Origin: Bradyrhizobium sp. CCBAU 53340
GTDB taxonomy: Bacteria > Pseudomonadota > Alphaproteobacteria > Rhizobiales > Xanthobacteraceae
Assembly: GCF_015291645.1 (NCBI RefSeq)
Contig: NZ_CP030055.1
Span: 5,704,001 to 5,768,000 of the forward strand
Length of the DNA: 64,000 nucleotides
Direction of reading: 5' to 3'
Shown: positions 31,886 to 41,131 of the stretch, in pieces
Position numbering within the stretch: position 1 is the stretch's first letter
Layout of the letters: each line of letters starts with the position of its first letter
Made by a program: the position numbers and the translations under genes
Notes under the pieces: model-generated
Told to the model about the DNA's origin: nothing
What the model saw: the letters and a program-made list of their open reading frames with translations, nothing else
Database searches by the model: none

Positions 31886-32964
31886 GTCGATCTTGTCCCC
31901 AGCCAGGAATCCAGTTTCGGCCACAGTCGTTTTATTGCGTTGGCGCCGGCGACCAGTGAGACGTGACCGCCTTTCAGCATCACCTCTTCCTTGTCCGCCG
32001 AGCCGATCTTGGCGATCAGATGTTTGGCCGCATCATAGGGCACGATGTGATCGTGCTCGGCGACCGCATGCAGGATCGGCACCTTGATGCTCGCGAGCTT
32101 CGCTGGCCGCCCACCGACCGACATGGTGTCGTCGTAGAGCTTGTTGTCCCACATCAGGTCCTTGGTGATGGTGCGGAAATACTCGCCCGCCAGCGGCAGC
32201 GTGTCGGTCGCCCAGCGGTCGAACATCCGGTAGGATTTCACGAACTCATCGTTCCAGATGTTTTCCCAGAGCTGGATCTGGCTGACCGTGCGCGAGGCCG
32301 GACGCAGCATCTCGAATGACGACAGGATCATCTCCGGCGGCACGTTGCCGACGCTGTCGACGAGGCGGTCGACGTCGAAATAGCGGCGGTCGGAGAAGTT
32401 CGAGAACAGCTTCATCTCGCGAAAGTCGATCGGTGTGGTGAAGCAGATCAAATTCTTCATCGGCCCGTCCGGGAAGATCGAGCCGTAGAGCAGCGACAAT
32501 ACGCCACCGAAGCAATAGCCGATCACGGAGACGTCCTGCTCGCCGGAATCGGCCTGCACGCGGCGGACGCAATCCGGGATGAAATCGAGGACATAGTCCT
32601 CCATGCGCAGGCTCTTCTCCTCCGGCCGCGGCGCGCTCCAGTCCAGCATGTAGACGTCGTAGCCGCGCCGGAGCAGGAACTCGATGAAACTCTGGCCCGG
32701 CACGAGGTCGAGGATGTAGCCGCGATTGGTGGTCGCCATCACGATCAGCACCGGCACGCGGTAGACCTCGTCCGACATCGGCCGGTAGTGATAGAGGCTC
32801 ATCGTGCCGCGCGAATGCAGCACGTCCTTCGGAGTCGATCCGAGCGTGGGACCCGAGGTCGAGAAATATTCGACGCCCTTGATGCTGCGCTGGATGGCGC
32901 GCTGCACCTCGGCCTGGATGCGCTCCGGGATTGCTGCGAAATCGAGTCCCGTCGGCGCGTTCAT
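31882..32964 (-). CDS. phaC: class III-type polyhydroxyalkanoate synthase PhaC
   Basis: A 360-residue PHA synthase that polymerises (R)-3-hydroxyacyl-CoA on granule surfaces. The length fits class III (PhaC about 355) rather than class I (about 590). The lipase-like box is GYCFGG with the nucleophile Cys at about residue 151; the Asp and His are in AEHDHIVPYD and GGHVSLVAG. MLDWSAPRPEEKSLRMEDYV is shared with known synthases. The ATG overlaps the upstream phaE-like stop by 4 bases (ATGA). Confidence 0.93.
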   Translation of the reverse strand: MNAPTGLDFAAIPERIQAEVQRAIQRSIKGVEYFSTSGPTLGSTPKDVLHSRGTMSLYHYRPMSDEVYRVPVLIVMATTNRGYILDLVPGQSFIEFLLRRGYDVYMLDWSAPRPEEKSLRMEDYVLDFIPDCVRRVQADSGEQDVSVIGYCFGGVLSLLYGSIFPDGPMKNLICFTTPIDFREMKLFSNFSDRRYFDVDRLVDSVGNVPPEMILSSFEMLRPASRTVSQIQLWENIWNDEFVKSYRMFDRWATDTLPLAGEYFRTITKDLMWDNKLYDDTMSVGGRPAKLASIKVPILHAVAEHDHIVPYDAAKHLIAKIGSADKEEVMLKGGHVSLVAGANAIKRLWPKLDSWLGTRST

Positions 32965-33341
32965 TTTGGCCCTCCGCCTTCGGACGGCGGACGTTTGGTG
33001 CGCGGCGGCCGCGGTGCGGCATCGATCGGCGATCCGCTTGAGGCCGCCGACATCTGGCTCAGCATCGACTTGATCTCGCCAATCTGCCCCTCGATGGCTT
33101 GCAGGCGCTCGGCGATGCCGGTCATCTGCTCGCGGCTCGGCAGGTTCATCGAGAGCAAGTATTTCTCCATGAGATCGCCGAACTGCTTCTGAGCACCCGC
33201 AGCAGCGCCGCCGGCGCGATTCATGGCCTGCGAGAATTCGGGCGTCTCCATCGCCTTGGTGGCGAAGGAGTTGAAGCCCTTCTCCATCTCGCCAACCATC
33301 TTCTGCCACAGGGCGACAGGGTCGGTGATCTTGTCGGTCAT
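32961..33341 (-). CDS. short PhaE-like PHA synthase subunit
   Basis: A 126-residue protein with a helical body (ALWQKMVGEMEKGFNSFA, FGDLMEKYLLSMNLPSREQM, AERLQAIEGQIGEIKSML) and a disordered Pro/Arg-rich tail (PRPPRTKRPPSEGG). The position, immediately before and overlapping phaC, and the LPSREQ-type segment match the C-terminal part of PhaE. PhaE of class III synthases is about 350 residues and PhaR of class IV about 200, so this is unusually short. GGAGG precedes the ATG at 33339-33341. Confidence 0.78.
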   Translation of the reverse strand: MTDKITDPVALWQKMVGEMEKGFNSFATKAMETPEFSQAMNRAGGAAAGAQKQFGDLMEKYLLSMNLPSREQMTGIAERLQAIEGQIGEIKSMLSQMSAASSGSPIDAAPRPPRTKRPPSEGGGPK

Positions 33342-33510
33342 CGGCGTCCTCCAGGTCACGAGGGCTTCCTGCGCCCTTCTTTTGTCGCCATACCACACCG
33401 TTGCGACGGGCCGGTCAACGGCTAAGCGACAGGGCGATGTCGCACGCACGGCTTCTTTGCGGCGGCAAACCATGCGATACAATTCCGGCCTGCCACAGGG
33501 GAACAATCCG

Positions 33511-34431
33511 GTGAACGCTTCCGCCCATCAGCCGCCGCAGACCGTCCGCGCCAACGGCATCGACATCTGCTACGAGATCTTCGGCAACGACAATGCCGAG
33601 CCGCTGCTGCTGATCATGGGGCTCGGCGCGCAGATGATCCATTGGGACGATGCGTTCTGCGAGCAGCTCGCCGCCCGCGGCTTTCGCGTGATCCGTTTCG
33701 ACAATCGCGACATCGGCAAGTCGAGCCACCTCACCGGTGGCAAGCGCCTGACGCCGCTCGAGCTGATGAAGCTGCGCTTCCTCAGGATTCCGGTCGCCGC
33801 GACGTACAAGCTGATCGACATGGCCAAGGACACGGTCGGCCTGATGGATGCACTCGGCATCAAGTCGGCGCACCTGGTCGGCGCCTCTATGGGCGGCATG
33901 ATCGCGCAGGAGGCGACGCTGTCGTTCCCGCAGCGCGTACGGTCGCTGACCTCGATCATGTCGACGACAGGCAATCCGCGTGTGCCGCCGCCGACACGCG
34001 AGGCCGCAGCGATGCTGATGGCACCGCCACCGCGCAGCAAGGAGGAGTTCATCACCCGCTACGGCCAGACTTGGAAGGTGCTGCGTGCCGGGTCATTTCC
34101 GGAAGAAGAGGCGCTCGATCCTGGCCGCGCGGAGCGCGTCTTCGCCCGCGGGCTCAATCCGGCCGGCGTCGGCCGGCAGCTCCGTGCCGTGCTGGCCTCC
34201 GGCAACCGCAAGGAACGGCTGCATGCCGTAAAGACGCCGACGCTGGTGATCCACGGCACGGTCGATCCGCTGGTGCGTCCAGAGGGCGGCAAGGACACCG
34301 CGGAGTCAATTCCGGGCGCAAAGCTGTTGATGATCGAGGGCATGGGCCACGCGCTGCCGGCGCGGTTCTGGCCGGAGATTATTGGCGCCATCGACGCGCA
34401 TGCGCACGGCGCCGCCGCGCAGGCTGCTTAA
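33511..34431 (+). CDS. alpha/beta hydrolase
   Basis: A 306-residue alpha/beta hydrolase. LLLIMGLGAQMIHWD holds the oxyanion region, HLVGASMGGMIAQEA the nucleophile Ser (G-x-S-x-G), TVDPLV the acid and GMGHALP the His. The start is taken as GTG 33511 because AGGGGA lies 9 bases upstream; an in-frame ATG at 33472 with a weaker site would add 13 residues. It is convergent with the spermidine-synthase-like gene, sharing TTAA as both stop codons. Esterase or haloperoxidase-like activity is possible; the substrate is unknown. Confidence 0.86.
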   Translation: MNASAHQPPQTVRANGIDICYEIFGNDNAEPLLLIMGLGAQMIHWDDAFCEQLAARGFRVIRFDNRDIGKSSHLTGGKRLTPLELMKLRFLRIPVAATYKLIDMAKDTVGLMDALGIKSAHLVGASMGGMIAQEATLSFPQRVRSLTSIMSTTGNPRVPPPTREAAAMLMAPPPRSKEEFITRYGQTWKVLRAGSFPEEEALDPGRAERVFARGLNPAGVGRQLRAVLASGNRKERLHAVKTPTLVIHGTVDPLVRPEGGKDTAESIPGAKLLMIEGMGHALPARFWPEIIGAIDAHAHGAAAQAA

Positions 34432-35102
34432 GCCTTCTTCGCGATCCAGATCACGTGACGCGCGCCGCCGCCTCTGCCGGTTGCGCGGACGTTGACCTCG
34501 TTGACGTCGAAGCCGGCACGGCCGAGACGCTTGGCAAAGGCGGGGTTCGGTCCCGACGACCAGACAGCGAGCACGCCGCCGGGCCGTAGCGCCGCCTTCG
34601 CGGCCGCCAATCCGCTCGCACTGTAGAGCGCATCGTTGCCCTTTCGCGTCAGCCCTTCCGGCCCGTTGTCGACATCGAGCAGAATGGCGTCGAAGGCCGA
34701 ACTCTTCGCCCGGACGATCTCGCCGACGTCGATTTCCCGGATGCTCACCCTGGCGTCTTCGAGACTGTCGCCGAAGACCTCCGCCATCGGCCCGCGCGCC
34801 CACGCCACCACCGCCGGCACCAATTCAGAGACCACGATCTTTGCCTTGCTTCCGAGCACGGCGAGCGCCGCGCGCAGCGTAAAGCCCATGCCTAGGCCAC
34901 CGATCAGAACGGCAGGCTTTGTTACTTTCTCGATCTGTTTCGCCGCCAGCGTTGCGAGCGCGGCTTCGGAGCCCGACAGGCGGTTGTTCATCAGCTCGTT
35001 GGTGCCGAGCTTGATCGAAAACTCCTTGCCCCGCCGCATCAGGCGGAGCTCCTCATCGGAGCCGGGGATTTTGGCGGTGTCGATTTTTTCCCAGGGAATC
35101 AT
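34428..35102 (-). CDS. spermidine synthase-like SAM-binding protein
   Basis: A 224-residue Rossmann-fold protein of the spermidine synthase-like methyltransferase group. Motif I is VLIGGLGMGFTLRAAL (about residues 66-81), an acidic residue follows in VVSELVPAVVAW, and AILLDVDNGPEGL is the post-I region. It lacks the N-terminal beta-hairpin domain of true aminopropyltransferases, so a methyltransferase or unknown SAM-dependent role is as likely as polyamine synthesis. It begins 30 bases after the CYP102 stop on the same strand and is probably the last gene of that operon. Confidence 0.82.
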   Translation of the reverse strand: MIPWEKIDTAKIPGSDEELRLMRRGKEFSIKLGTNELMNNRLSGSEAALATLAAKQIEKVTKPAVLIGGLGMGFTLRAALAVLGSKAKIVVSELVPAVVAWARGPMAEVFGDSLEDARVSIREIDVGEIVRAKSSAFDAILLDVDNGPEGLTRKGNDALYSASGLAAAKAALRPGGVLAVWSSGPNPAFAKRLGRAGFDVNEVNVRATGRGGGARHVIWIAKKA

Positions 35103-35132
35103 GCCTGACGTTTAGCACGATTGGGCTGGCGG

Positions 35133-38100
35133 TCACCCGCCGGCCCAGACGTCCAGCACATAGCGGTTCTTCGTACCCATCTCATCGATCCAGCGGGCGC
35201 CCGCGGCAGCATCGCTACCGCTCTTCTCGCGGTAGATCGCAACGAGCGCCGCCTTCACATCGGGCTCCATCCTGCTGCCGTCGCCGCAGACATAGATGAT
35301 CGCGCCCTGCTCGATCAACGGCCAGACCTTGTCCTTCTGCGCGGCGAGCACGTGCTGCACATAGGTCTTCGGTCCCTCCGCCCGCGAGAACGCGGTGAAC
35401 AGCTCGGTGATGCCGCTTGCAGCCAGCGCCTTCAGCTCCTCCGCATAGAGGAAGTCCTGGTCGGGATGGCGGCAGCCGAAGAACAGCATGGATGGTCCAA
35501 GGTTGGCGCCCTTGGCCTTGCGCGCGGCGCGCTCCTGGAGGAAGCCGCGGAACGGCGCGAGCCCCGTGCCCGGGCCGATCATGATGATCGGCACGGATGG
35601 ATCGTCGGGCAGCCGGAAGCCGGCCTTGGTCTCGCGGACAGTCGCGTAGACCGTATCGCCCGCGCGCCGGTTGGCGAGATAGTTCGAGCAGATGCCCTTG
35701 TAGGTGCCGCGCCCCGAGGCCGCCGGTCCTTCGACCACGCCGACGGTGACGCTGCAACGCGCTGGATCGACCGACGGCGAGGACGAGATCGAGTAATAGC
35801 GCGGCGCCAGCAGCGAGAGCATTTCCAGATAGACGTGGAATGGCAGTTCGCAGGCCGGATATTCGAGCAGCAGATCGAACACCGATTTGCGCTTGCCCAA
35901 GATCTCGGTCCGGTAGCGCTCGAGCGGCTCAGGCTCCTCGCCGACAAAGGCCAGCAGCTTCGGCTTGGTGACCGGGCAGCGGGTGTGCTCGGCCATGGTC
36001 TGGATCTGCTTCCGCGTGGCCACCTGCTGCAACTCGACGAACTCGCTGAGCAGCCGTCCGACCGACACGGCATTGCCGACCGGCAATTGCGCACGGCGGC
36101 CTTCGGCCACCTGAAGCCTGATCTGGTCGGCCGGCAGGAAGCCGAAGCGGCGGGCGACGGAATCCACCAGCGTCGGATCGTTGCGCGGAACGATGCTCAA
36201 GTGATCCCCGACGCGGTAGGTGATGTTGGTCGGCAGCTGCACCTCGATATGGCGTGTCGAGCGCTCCGACGGATTGGCACCTGACTTGTTCTGAAGCTCG
36301 TCATTGGCCAGCACCTTCATCGCGACAGCGCCGCCCTGGGCAACGATGGTGTTGACGGCGGTCACCGCAACCGGCTCGATCGCGTAGAGCGGATCATCTT
36401 CCGCAGTACGGGTGAAATTCCAGTCGATGCCGAATTCCTTGGTCGCGACCTGAGCAGCCGCCGGGAACCATTTCTGGAACTGGCCGTCGAGATCGCTGCG
36501 CGCATCTCCCTCGCCGCGCGGATAGACCGCCCGCGCACCATGCGCCGACAATTGCTCGTCGATGAAGCGGGGTACGGATTGATAGGTCGCGGCCCAGTCG
36601 CTGTTGCCGCAGCCGAACACGGCATAGCGCACGCCGGCGAAGGCATCCTTCGGCAGATCCTCGCCGAGCCATTTTACGAATTGCGTCGCATTGTCGGGTG
36701 GGGCGCCGTTGTAGGAGGCGCAGATGATCAGCACGCCTCCCTCCTGTGGCAGCTTGCCGACGTAGTCGTCGAGCGGCCCGAGATGCACGGCAAAGCCGTT
36801 GATCTCGGCAAGATCAGCCATACGCGTGGCAAGCTCCTCTGCGGTGCCGAGATTGGAGCCGTAGAGCACCAGCATCGGTGTGTTGTGACCGGGCCGCGTG
36901 GTCGGCTGGCGCTGCGTCTTTGGCGCCGCAGCCGCTGCAACAGGCCCGCCATAGGCGCCGCGCTCGCGATCGGCGCGCGGACGAACCTTGATCTTGAAGC
37001 CCTCCGGCTTCATCGTCAGCGTTTCCTTCAGGTGCATCTGATAGCGCTGATGGTCGATCAGCTTGAAGCGCTGCAGGATCATACCGAGCGCAAGTGCCGC
37101 CTCGTGCATGGCAAAGCCGCGACCGATGCAGGCGCGCTGGCCGTTGCCGAACGGCTTCCAGGCATTGATCGGCCGCTTGGCCTCGGCTTCCTTGCTGAAG
37201 TTTTCGGGATCGAACGCATCGGGATTGGGTCCCCAGACGCTGGGATCGCGATGCAGTGCAGTCACCAGGATCGTGATGAACGTGCCTTTCCTGAGCTTGT
37301 ACTTGCCACCGCCAATGGTCTCGTCGCTCAGCGGCGAGATGCCATAGGCGGGCGCCGGCGGCCACAGCCGCAGCGCCTCCTTCAGGATCTGCGTGATGTA
37401 GGTGAGCTGCGTCACCTGCTGATAGGTCGGCCTGGCGTTGACGTCGGGGCCGAAGACGCGGTCGACCTCGTCATAGGCTTTCTTGAGAATGTCCGGCTGC
37501 TTAAGCAGCGCGTAGAGCGTGTAGGACAACAGGCCGCTGGTGGTCTCATGCCCCGCGATCAGAAACGTGTTGATCTGGTAGCGTATGTTGACGTCGTCGA
37601 GCTGCTCGCCGGTCGACCGGTCGACGCCGGTCATCATCGCAGCGAGCATGTCCTTCTTGTCGTCGATGCCTTCGGCGCTCTTGCGGCGTTCGGCGATGAT
37701 CTCGTCGACCATCTTGTTCATGAAGGCGACGTCCTCGCCGAGCGTTTTCCGCCGCTTCTGCATCCAGAGCTGCTCGAACGGCAGGCCGCGCGTCATCATG
37801 ATGGTTTCGAGCGAGCGCACCAGCGACTCGACGAAGGGATGGTAATCGCGCCGGTAGAACGAGTTGAAGCGGTAGTCGAAACCGCAAAGGCCGATCGTGT
37901 CCAACGTCAGCGCCGTCATGTCGTGAACGACATCGATCTCGTCGTCGGCGTTCAGACGCTCCCATTTCTGAACGAGCTGCTCGGCGATATCGACCATGCT
38001 CGGATGGTAGGACTGCATGGCGCGATTGCCGAAGGGCTGCAGCAGGATGTTGTGCGCCTTGCTCCAGTTCGGCTCCTTGGTGTCAGCCGTGAACAGGCCG

Positions 38101-38366
38101 TCGCCGCCGACCGCACGCACGCGCCGCAGCGCGCCGCGCACCGTCTTGTCGAAGCGCTTCTCGTCAGAGAGCTCGTCGACGAGATCGTGGCCGGAGACGA
38201 CGACGATCGGCGAGCCCATCATGTCGAGCCAGAAGATCGGGCCGAGCTCCTTGGCAAGCCGCGTCAGGTGCTGCACGGGAGCGGCCGAATCCAGTGACAG
38301 CATGTTGCCGACCACCGGCTTGGTCGGCGGCTGCGGAATCGGGTCCAGACGGTTCTTCGATGACAT
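35133..38366 (-). CDS. CYP102-family self-sufficient P450-reductase fusion
   Basis: A 1077-residue natural fusion like P450 BM3. An N-terminal P450 (about 1-470) has LIAGHETTSGLLSY, the ExxR in ALRLW and the heme loop KPFGNGQRACIGRGFAMHE with the Cys near residue 412. It is joined to an FMN flavodoxin domain (about 500-645, LYGSNLGTAEELATRMADLA) and a FAD/NADPH reductase (about 680-1077, YYSISSSPSVDPARCSVTVGVVEG split here as YYSISSS; GPGTGLAPFRGFLQERAARK; FGCRHPDQDFLY). Such enzymes hydroxylate or epoxidise fatty acids with NADPH. It follows a repeat after the epoxide hydrolase gene and precedes the spermidine-synthase-like gene. Confidence 0.95.
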   Translation of the reverse strand: MSSKNRLDPIPQPPTKPVVGNMLSLDSAAPVQHLTRLAKELGPIFWLDMMGSPIVVVSGHDLVDELSDEKRFDKTVRGALRRVRAVGGDGLFTADTKEPNWSKAHNILLQPFGNRAMQSYHPSMVDIAEQLVQKWERLNADDEIDVVHDMTALTLDTIGLCGFDYRFNSFYRRDYHPFVESLVRSLETIMMTRGLPFEQLWMQKRRKTLGEDVAFMNKMVDEIIAERRKSAEGIDDKKDMLAAMMTGVDRSTGEQLDDVNIRYQINTFLIAGHETTSGLLSYTLYALLKQPDILKKAYDEVDRVFGPDVNARPTYQQVTQLTYITQILKEALRLWPPAPAYGISPLSDETIGGGKYKLRKGTFITILVTALHRDPSVWGPNPDAFDPENFSKEAEAKRPINAWKPFGNGQRACIGRGFAMHEAALALGMILQRFKLIDHQRYQMHLKETLTMKPEGFKIKVRPRADRERGAYGGPVAAAAAPKTQRQPTTRPGHNTPMLVLYGSNLGTAEELATRMADLAEINGFAVHLGPLDDYVGKLPQEGGVLIICASYNGAPPDNATQFVKWLGEDLPKDAFAGVRYAVFGCGNSDWAATYQSVPRFIDEQLSAHGARAVYPRGEGDARSDLDGQFQKWFPAAAQVATKEFGIDWNFTRTAEDDPLYAIEPVAVTAVNTIVAQGGAVAMKVLANDELQNKSGANPSERSTRHIEVQLPTNITYRVGDHLSIVPRNDPTLVDSVARRFGFLPADQIRLQVAEGRRAQLPVGNAVSVGRLLSEFVELQQVATRKQIQTMAEHTRCPVTKPKLLAFVGEEPEPLERYRTEILGKRKSVFDLLLEYPACELPFHVYLEMLSLLAPRYYSISSSPSVDPARCSVTVGVVEGPAASGRGTYKGICSNYLANRRAGDTVYATVRETKAGFRLPDDPSVPIIMIGPGTGLAPFRGFLQERAARKAKGANLGPSMLFFGCRHPDQDFLYAEELKALAASGITELFTAFSRAEGPKTYVQHVLAAQKDKVWPLIEQGAIIYVCGDGSRMEPDVKAALVAIYREKSGSDAAAGARWIDEMGTKNRYVLDVWAGG

Positions 38367-38400
38367 TAAAAGTGCTTCCCCCTGCCTCGATCGTCAACGT

Positions 38401-38513
38401 CGTCATTGCGAGGAACTCGCGACAAAATTGCGAAGCAATTTTGCGCTGAAGCGACGAAGCAATCCAGACCGTCTCCGCGGATGCATTCCTTGATCGCTTC
38501 GCTCGCGATGACG
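38401..38513. repeat. CGTCATTGC-type palindromic repeat between epoxide hydrolase and CYP102
   Basis: CGTCATTGCGAG at 38401-38412 faces CTCGCGATGACG at 38502-38513, one base short of perfect complementarity. The interior contains GCGAAGCAATTTTGCG and GACGAAGCAATCCAGA. It is longer and more divergent than the copies at 24247 and 30412. It fills the 149-base gap inside an otherwise tight gene run. Confidence 0.75.
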
Positions 38514-38515
38514 GA

Positions 38516-39511
38516 TTAGCCAAACCGCCTTCTACGCCATTCGATCAAGATGGCGCTGACCTCTTCCGGCTTTTCCTGCTGCGTCCAATGGCCGCTGTCC
38601 TTCACCAGATATTTCTCGAGGTCTGCCACCAGTCTCTCCATGCCGTCGGCCGCCGACGGCGGCAGCACCGCATCGTTCTCGGCCATGATCATCAGCGACG
38701 GCACGGTGATGTGGTGATCCAGCCCCTTCGAGCGCTCCCAATTGCGGGTGAAATTGCGGTACCAGTTGATGCCGCCCGTGAAGCCGGTCTTGGTGAAGGT
38801 ATCGACGAAGACTTTCTTCTCGTCTGCGGACAAGATCGGCGTGCGCGGATCGACCTTGGCGTCATAGGCCGCGATCATCTGGGGGAAGGCCAGATTGGTC
38901 TTTGATGAGGCGCCGACGCCGGCGATCGGCTCCTCTCCCGATTTCTCTGCCGGCCGCGGCAGCGGCTTGCGCATGAAGGCATCAAACGTCTGCTCGACGC
39001 GGCTACCGAAAATCCTGTCCGGCTCGCGCGCGGGATCCTGGAACTGGACGATGTACATCTGGTCGCCGAAGCGCTGGCGGAACAGCGCAATCGGATCCAT
39101 CGGCGCACGGTCCCAATGCGGCGTGTTGACGCCAACGACGCCGGCAACGCGCGCAGGATGCCGCAGCGGCATCTGCCAGACAACGAAGCCGCCCCAATCG
39201 TGGCCGACGAAGATCGCCTTCTCGATGTTGAGATGATCGAGCAACCCGACGAGATCGCCGGTCAGGTGCTCCATGTCATAGGCCTCGACCGCCTCAGGCC
39301 GGTCGGTTGCGCCATAGCCGCGCTGATCGGGCGCGATCACGCGGATGCCGGCTTCGCTCAGGGCCTTGATCTGGTGGCGCCAGGAGAAGGCGAGTTCGGG
39401 CCAGCCATGGCACAAGACAACCGGCGGCTTGTCGGTCACAGGGCCCGCCTCGTAATAGCCCATGCGGATTCCGTTCGTCTGCGCGAACTTGAGCGGCGGC
39501 ATTTCGATCAT
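38516..39511 (-). CDS. epoxide hydrolase (alpha/beta fold)
   Basis: A 331-residue soluble epoxide hydrolase. HGWPELAFSWRHQ is the HGxP oxyanion motif, the nucleophile Asp is in FVGHDWGGFVVW (about residue 104), and the His is in DSGHWTQQEKP. Cap-domain tyrosines that polarise the epoxide are likely in GGINWYRNFTRNW. It opens epoxides to diols. It follows the wax-ester synthase gene by 23 bases and precedes CYP102, a possible source of fatty-acid epoxides. Confidence 0.92.
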   Translation of the reverse strand: MIEMPPLKFAQTNGIRMGYYEAGPVTDKPPVVLCHGWPELAFSWRHQIKALSEAGIRVIAPDQRGYGATDRPEAVEAYDMEHLTGDLVGLLDHLNIEKAIFVGHDWGGFVVWQMPLRHPARVAGVVGVNTPHWDRAPMDPIALFRQRFGDQMYIVQFQDPAREPDRIFGSRVEQTFDAFMRKPLPRPAEKSGEEPIAGVGASSKTNLAFPQMIAAYDAKVDPRTPILSADEKKVFVDTFTKTGFTGGINWYRNFTRNWERSKGLDHHITVPSLMIMAENDAVLPPSAADGMERLVADLEKYLVKDSGHWTQQEKPEEVSAILIEWRRRRFG

Positions 39512-39534
39512 TACAAAAATCCTGACCAGCTTCC

Positions 39535-41085
39535 CTATTCGGCCGCGCCCTTGATGTCAGACGCGGGCGGCGCATAGGCCGCTTCGAGTGCGGCAAACTC
39601 CTCCGGCAGCATGTCGCACATCACCTGCACATGCGGGATGATGTTTGCGCCGACGATGAAGCCGAAATCGAGCTGGTCCCGATAGCTCTGCACCGTGATG
39701 TTGAGCGCCTGCCCGTGGGTCGAGATCGACACCGGGAAGGTGTGCAGTAGCTCGGCACCGGCCGCGTAGAGCGTCTGCCGCGGCCCCGGCACGTTGGACA
39801 CAGTGATATTGGCGGCCGGCGGCAGCACATCCGACAGATTGGAGCGGCTGTAGAGCAGCGCCAGGATCTGCACCATGATCGGCGCGCCCAGCATCGAAAT
39901 GTTGGAAACCTGCGGCATCAGGGCACGCAAAGGATGCGACATCTCCTTGGACTTGGTCGATTGCGCGATAATGGCCTCAAGCCGCGCTTTGGGATCTTCG
40001 ACATTGGTAGCGATCGAGCAGATCATGCCGAACACCTGGTTGTTGGCCTCGGTGTTGCCCTCCTCGCGCAGCGAGATCGGCACGGCCGCGGTCAGGGATT
40101 TCGCGGGTAGCGTGCCATATTGCAGGAGGTAGCGGCGGACCACGCCGGAGGCGAGCGCCAACACGACGTCGTTGAGCTTGCCGCCGGCCTGTTTGGCCAG
40201 CGCCTTGGCGCGCGACAGTGAGATCGACACGCCGGCAAAGCTGCGCTCCGACGAGATCGTCTTGTTGAGCATGGTCGGCGGCGACACCATGCTGGCGAGG
40301 CTTTCGCGCGATTTGGGATCGGCGACCTTGCCGAGCACGTCGGACACGCTTTTGAGCACGGTCGGGATGTTACCGGCAAAGCGCACCGCGCTCTCGATCT
40401 GGTACATCGCATTGTCGAACAGGATCGAGCCGATGTCGCTCTTGCCGGTGCGCGGCAGTTGCAAATTCCTGGCGGCCTGCGAAGCGTCAAGTGGCTGAGA
40501 GAAGAGCTGCTGATACGAATCGAGCAGGTTCGCGGCGATGTCGCGCGGCTCCTGCCCGGGCTTCGAACCAGCCGTCGGCGGATCGACTTTGCGCGGAATT
40601 GGCGAGACGTCGTAGATCATGCTGGTCAGGGCCGCACCGGCACCACCGTCGATGGCGGCATGGTGCATCTTGGAATAGAGCCCGACCTCGTTGTCCTTCA
40701 TGCCCTCGAACACGTAGAACTCCCAGAGCGGGCGGGCACGGTTCAGGAGCTTGGCGTGCATCCAGCCGACGATGCGCTCGAGCGTGGCGCGGTCGCGCGG
40801 GGCCGGCAGGCTGGCGCGGAAGATGTGACGGTCGATGTCGAACTGGTCGTCCTCGACCCAGGTCGGATGATCGATGTCGAGCGGCGCCTTCTCCAGGCGC
40901 GCTTTGAGGATCGGCGCGATGTGCAGCCGCGAGACGATCATCGCCTTGAAGTCTTCGAAGAAGTCGCCCTTGTAGTCGTCAGGCAGGCGAAAGATCGCCA
41001 TGCTGCCGACATGCATCGGCATCTCAGGCGTTTCCAGATAGAGAAATGACGCGTCCAGCGACGACAGTTTCTTACCGTCAGCCAT
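39535..41085 (-). CDS. wax ester synthase/diacylglycerol acyltransferase (WS/DGAT)
   Basis: A 516-residue acyltransferase that joins fatty acyl-CoA to fatty alcohols or diacylglycerol. The catalytic motif HHAAIDGG at about residue 141 is intact, and LSSLDASFLYLETPEMPMHVG is the family N-terminus. The C-terminal VSNVPGPRQTLYAAGAEL region carries the conserved NxPGP element. The start ATG 41083-41085 has GGAGGG close upstream; an earlier in-frame ATG would place it inside the ribosome site. It follows the lipase-like gene by 46 bases. Confidence 0.93.
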   Translation of the reverse strand: MADGKKLSSLDASFLYLETPEMPMHVGSMAIFRLPDDYKGDFFEDFKAMIVSRLHIAPILKARLEKAPLDIDHPTWVEDDQFDIDRHIFRASLPAPRDRATLERIVGWMHAKLLNRARPLWEFYVFEGMKDNEVGLYSKMHHAAIDGGAGAALTSMIYDVSPIPRKVDPPTAGSKPGQEPRDIAANLLDSYQQLFSQPLDASQAARNLQLPRTGKSDIGSILFDNAMYQIESAVRFAGNIPTVLKSVSDVLGKVADPKSRESLASMVSPPTMLNKTISSERSFAGVSISLSRAKALAKQAGGKLNDVVLALASGVVRRYLLQYGTLPAKSLTAAVPISLREEGNTEANNQVFGMICSIATNVEDPKARLEAIIAQSTKSKEMSHPLRALMPQVSNISMLGAPIMVQILALLYSRSNLSDVLPPAANITVSNVPGPRQTLYAAGAELLHTFPVSISTHGQALNITVQSYRDQLDFGFIVGANIIPHVQVMCDMLPEEFAALEAAYAPPASDIKGAAE

Positions 41086-41131
41086 AGTTCCCTCCACTCA
41101 TATTCGACTGGCGCCTTGCTGGCGCTTCTCG

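Noticed and set aside
32961..33341. Short PhaE-like gene as a truncated pseudogene
   Set aside because: It has a strong ribosome site, an intact frame, and a 4-base overlap with phaC, which argues for a functional short subunit.
36540..38297. A 585-codon open frame on the plus strand
   Set aside because: It lies wholly antisense to CYP102, has low-complexity, Arg/Ala/Val/Gly-rich composition, and shows no recognisable domain; such frames are expected opposite GC-rich genes.
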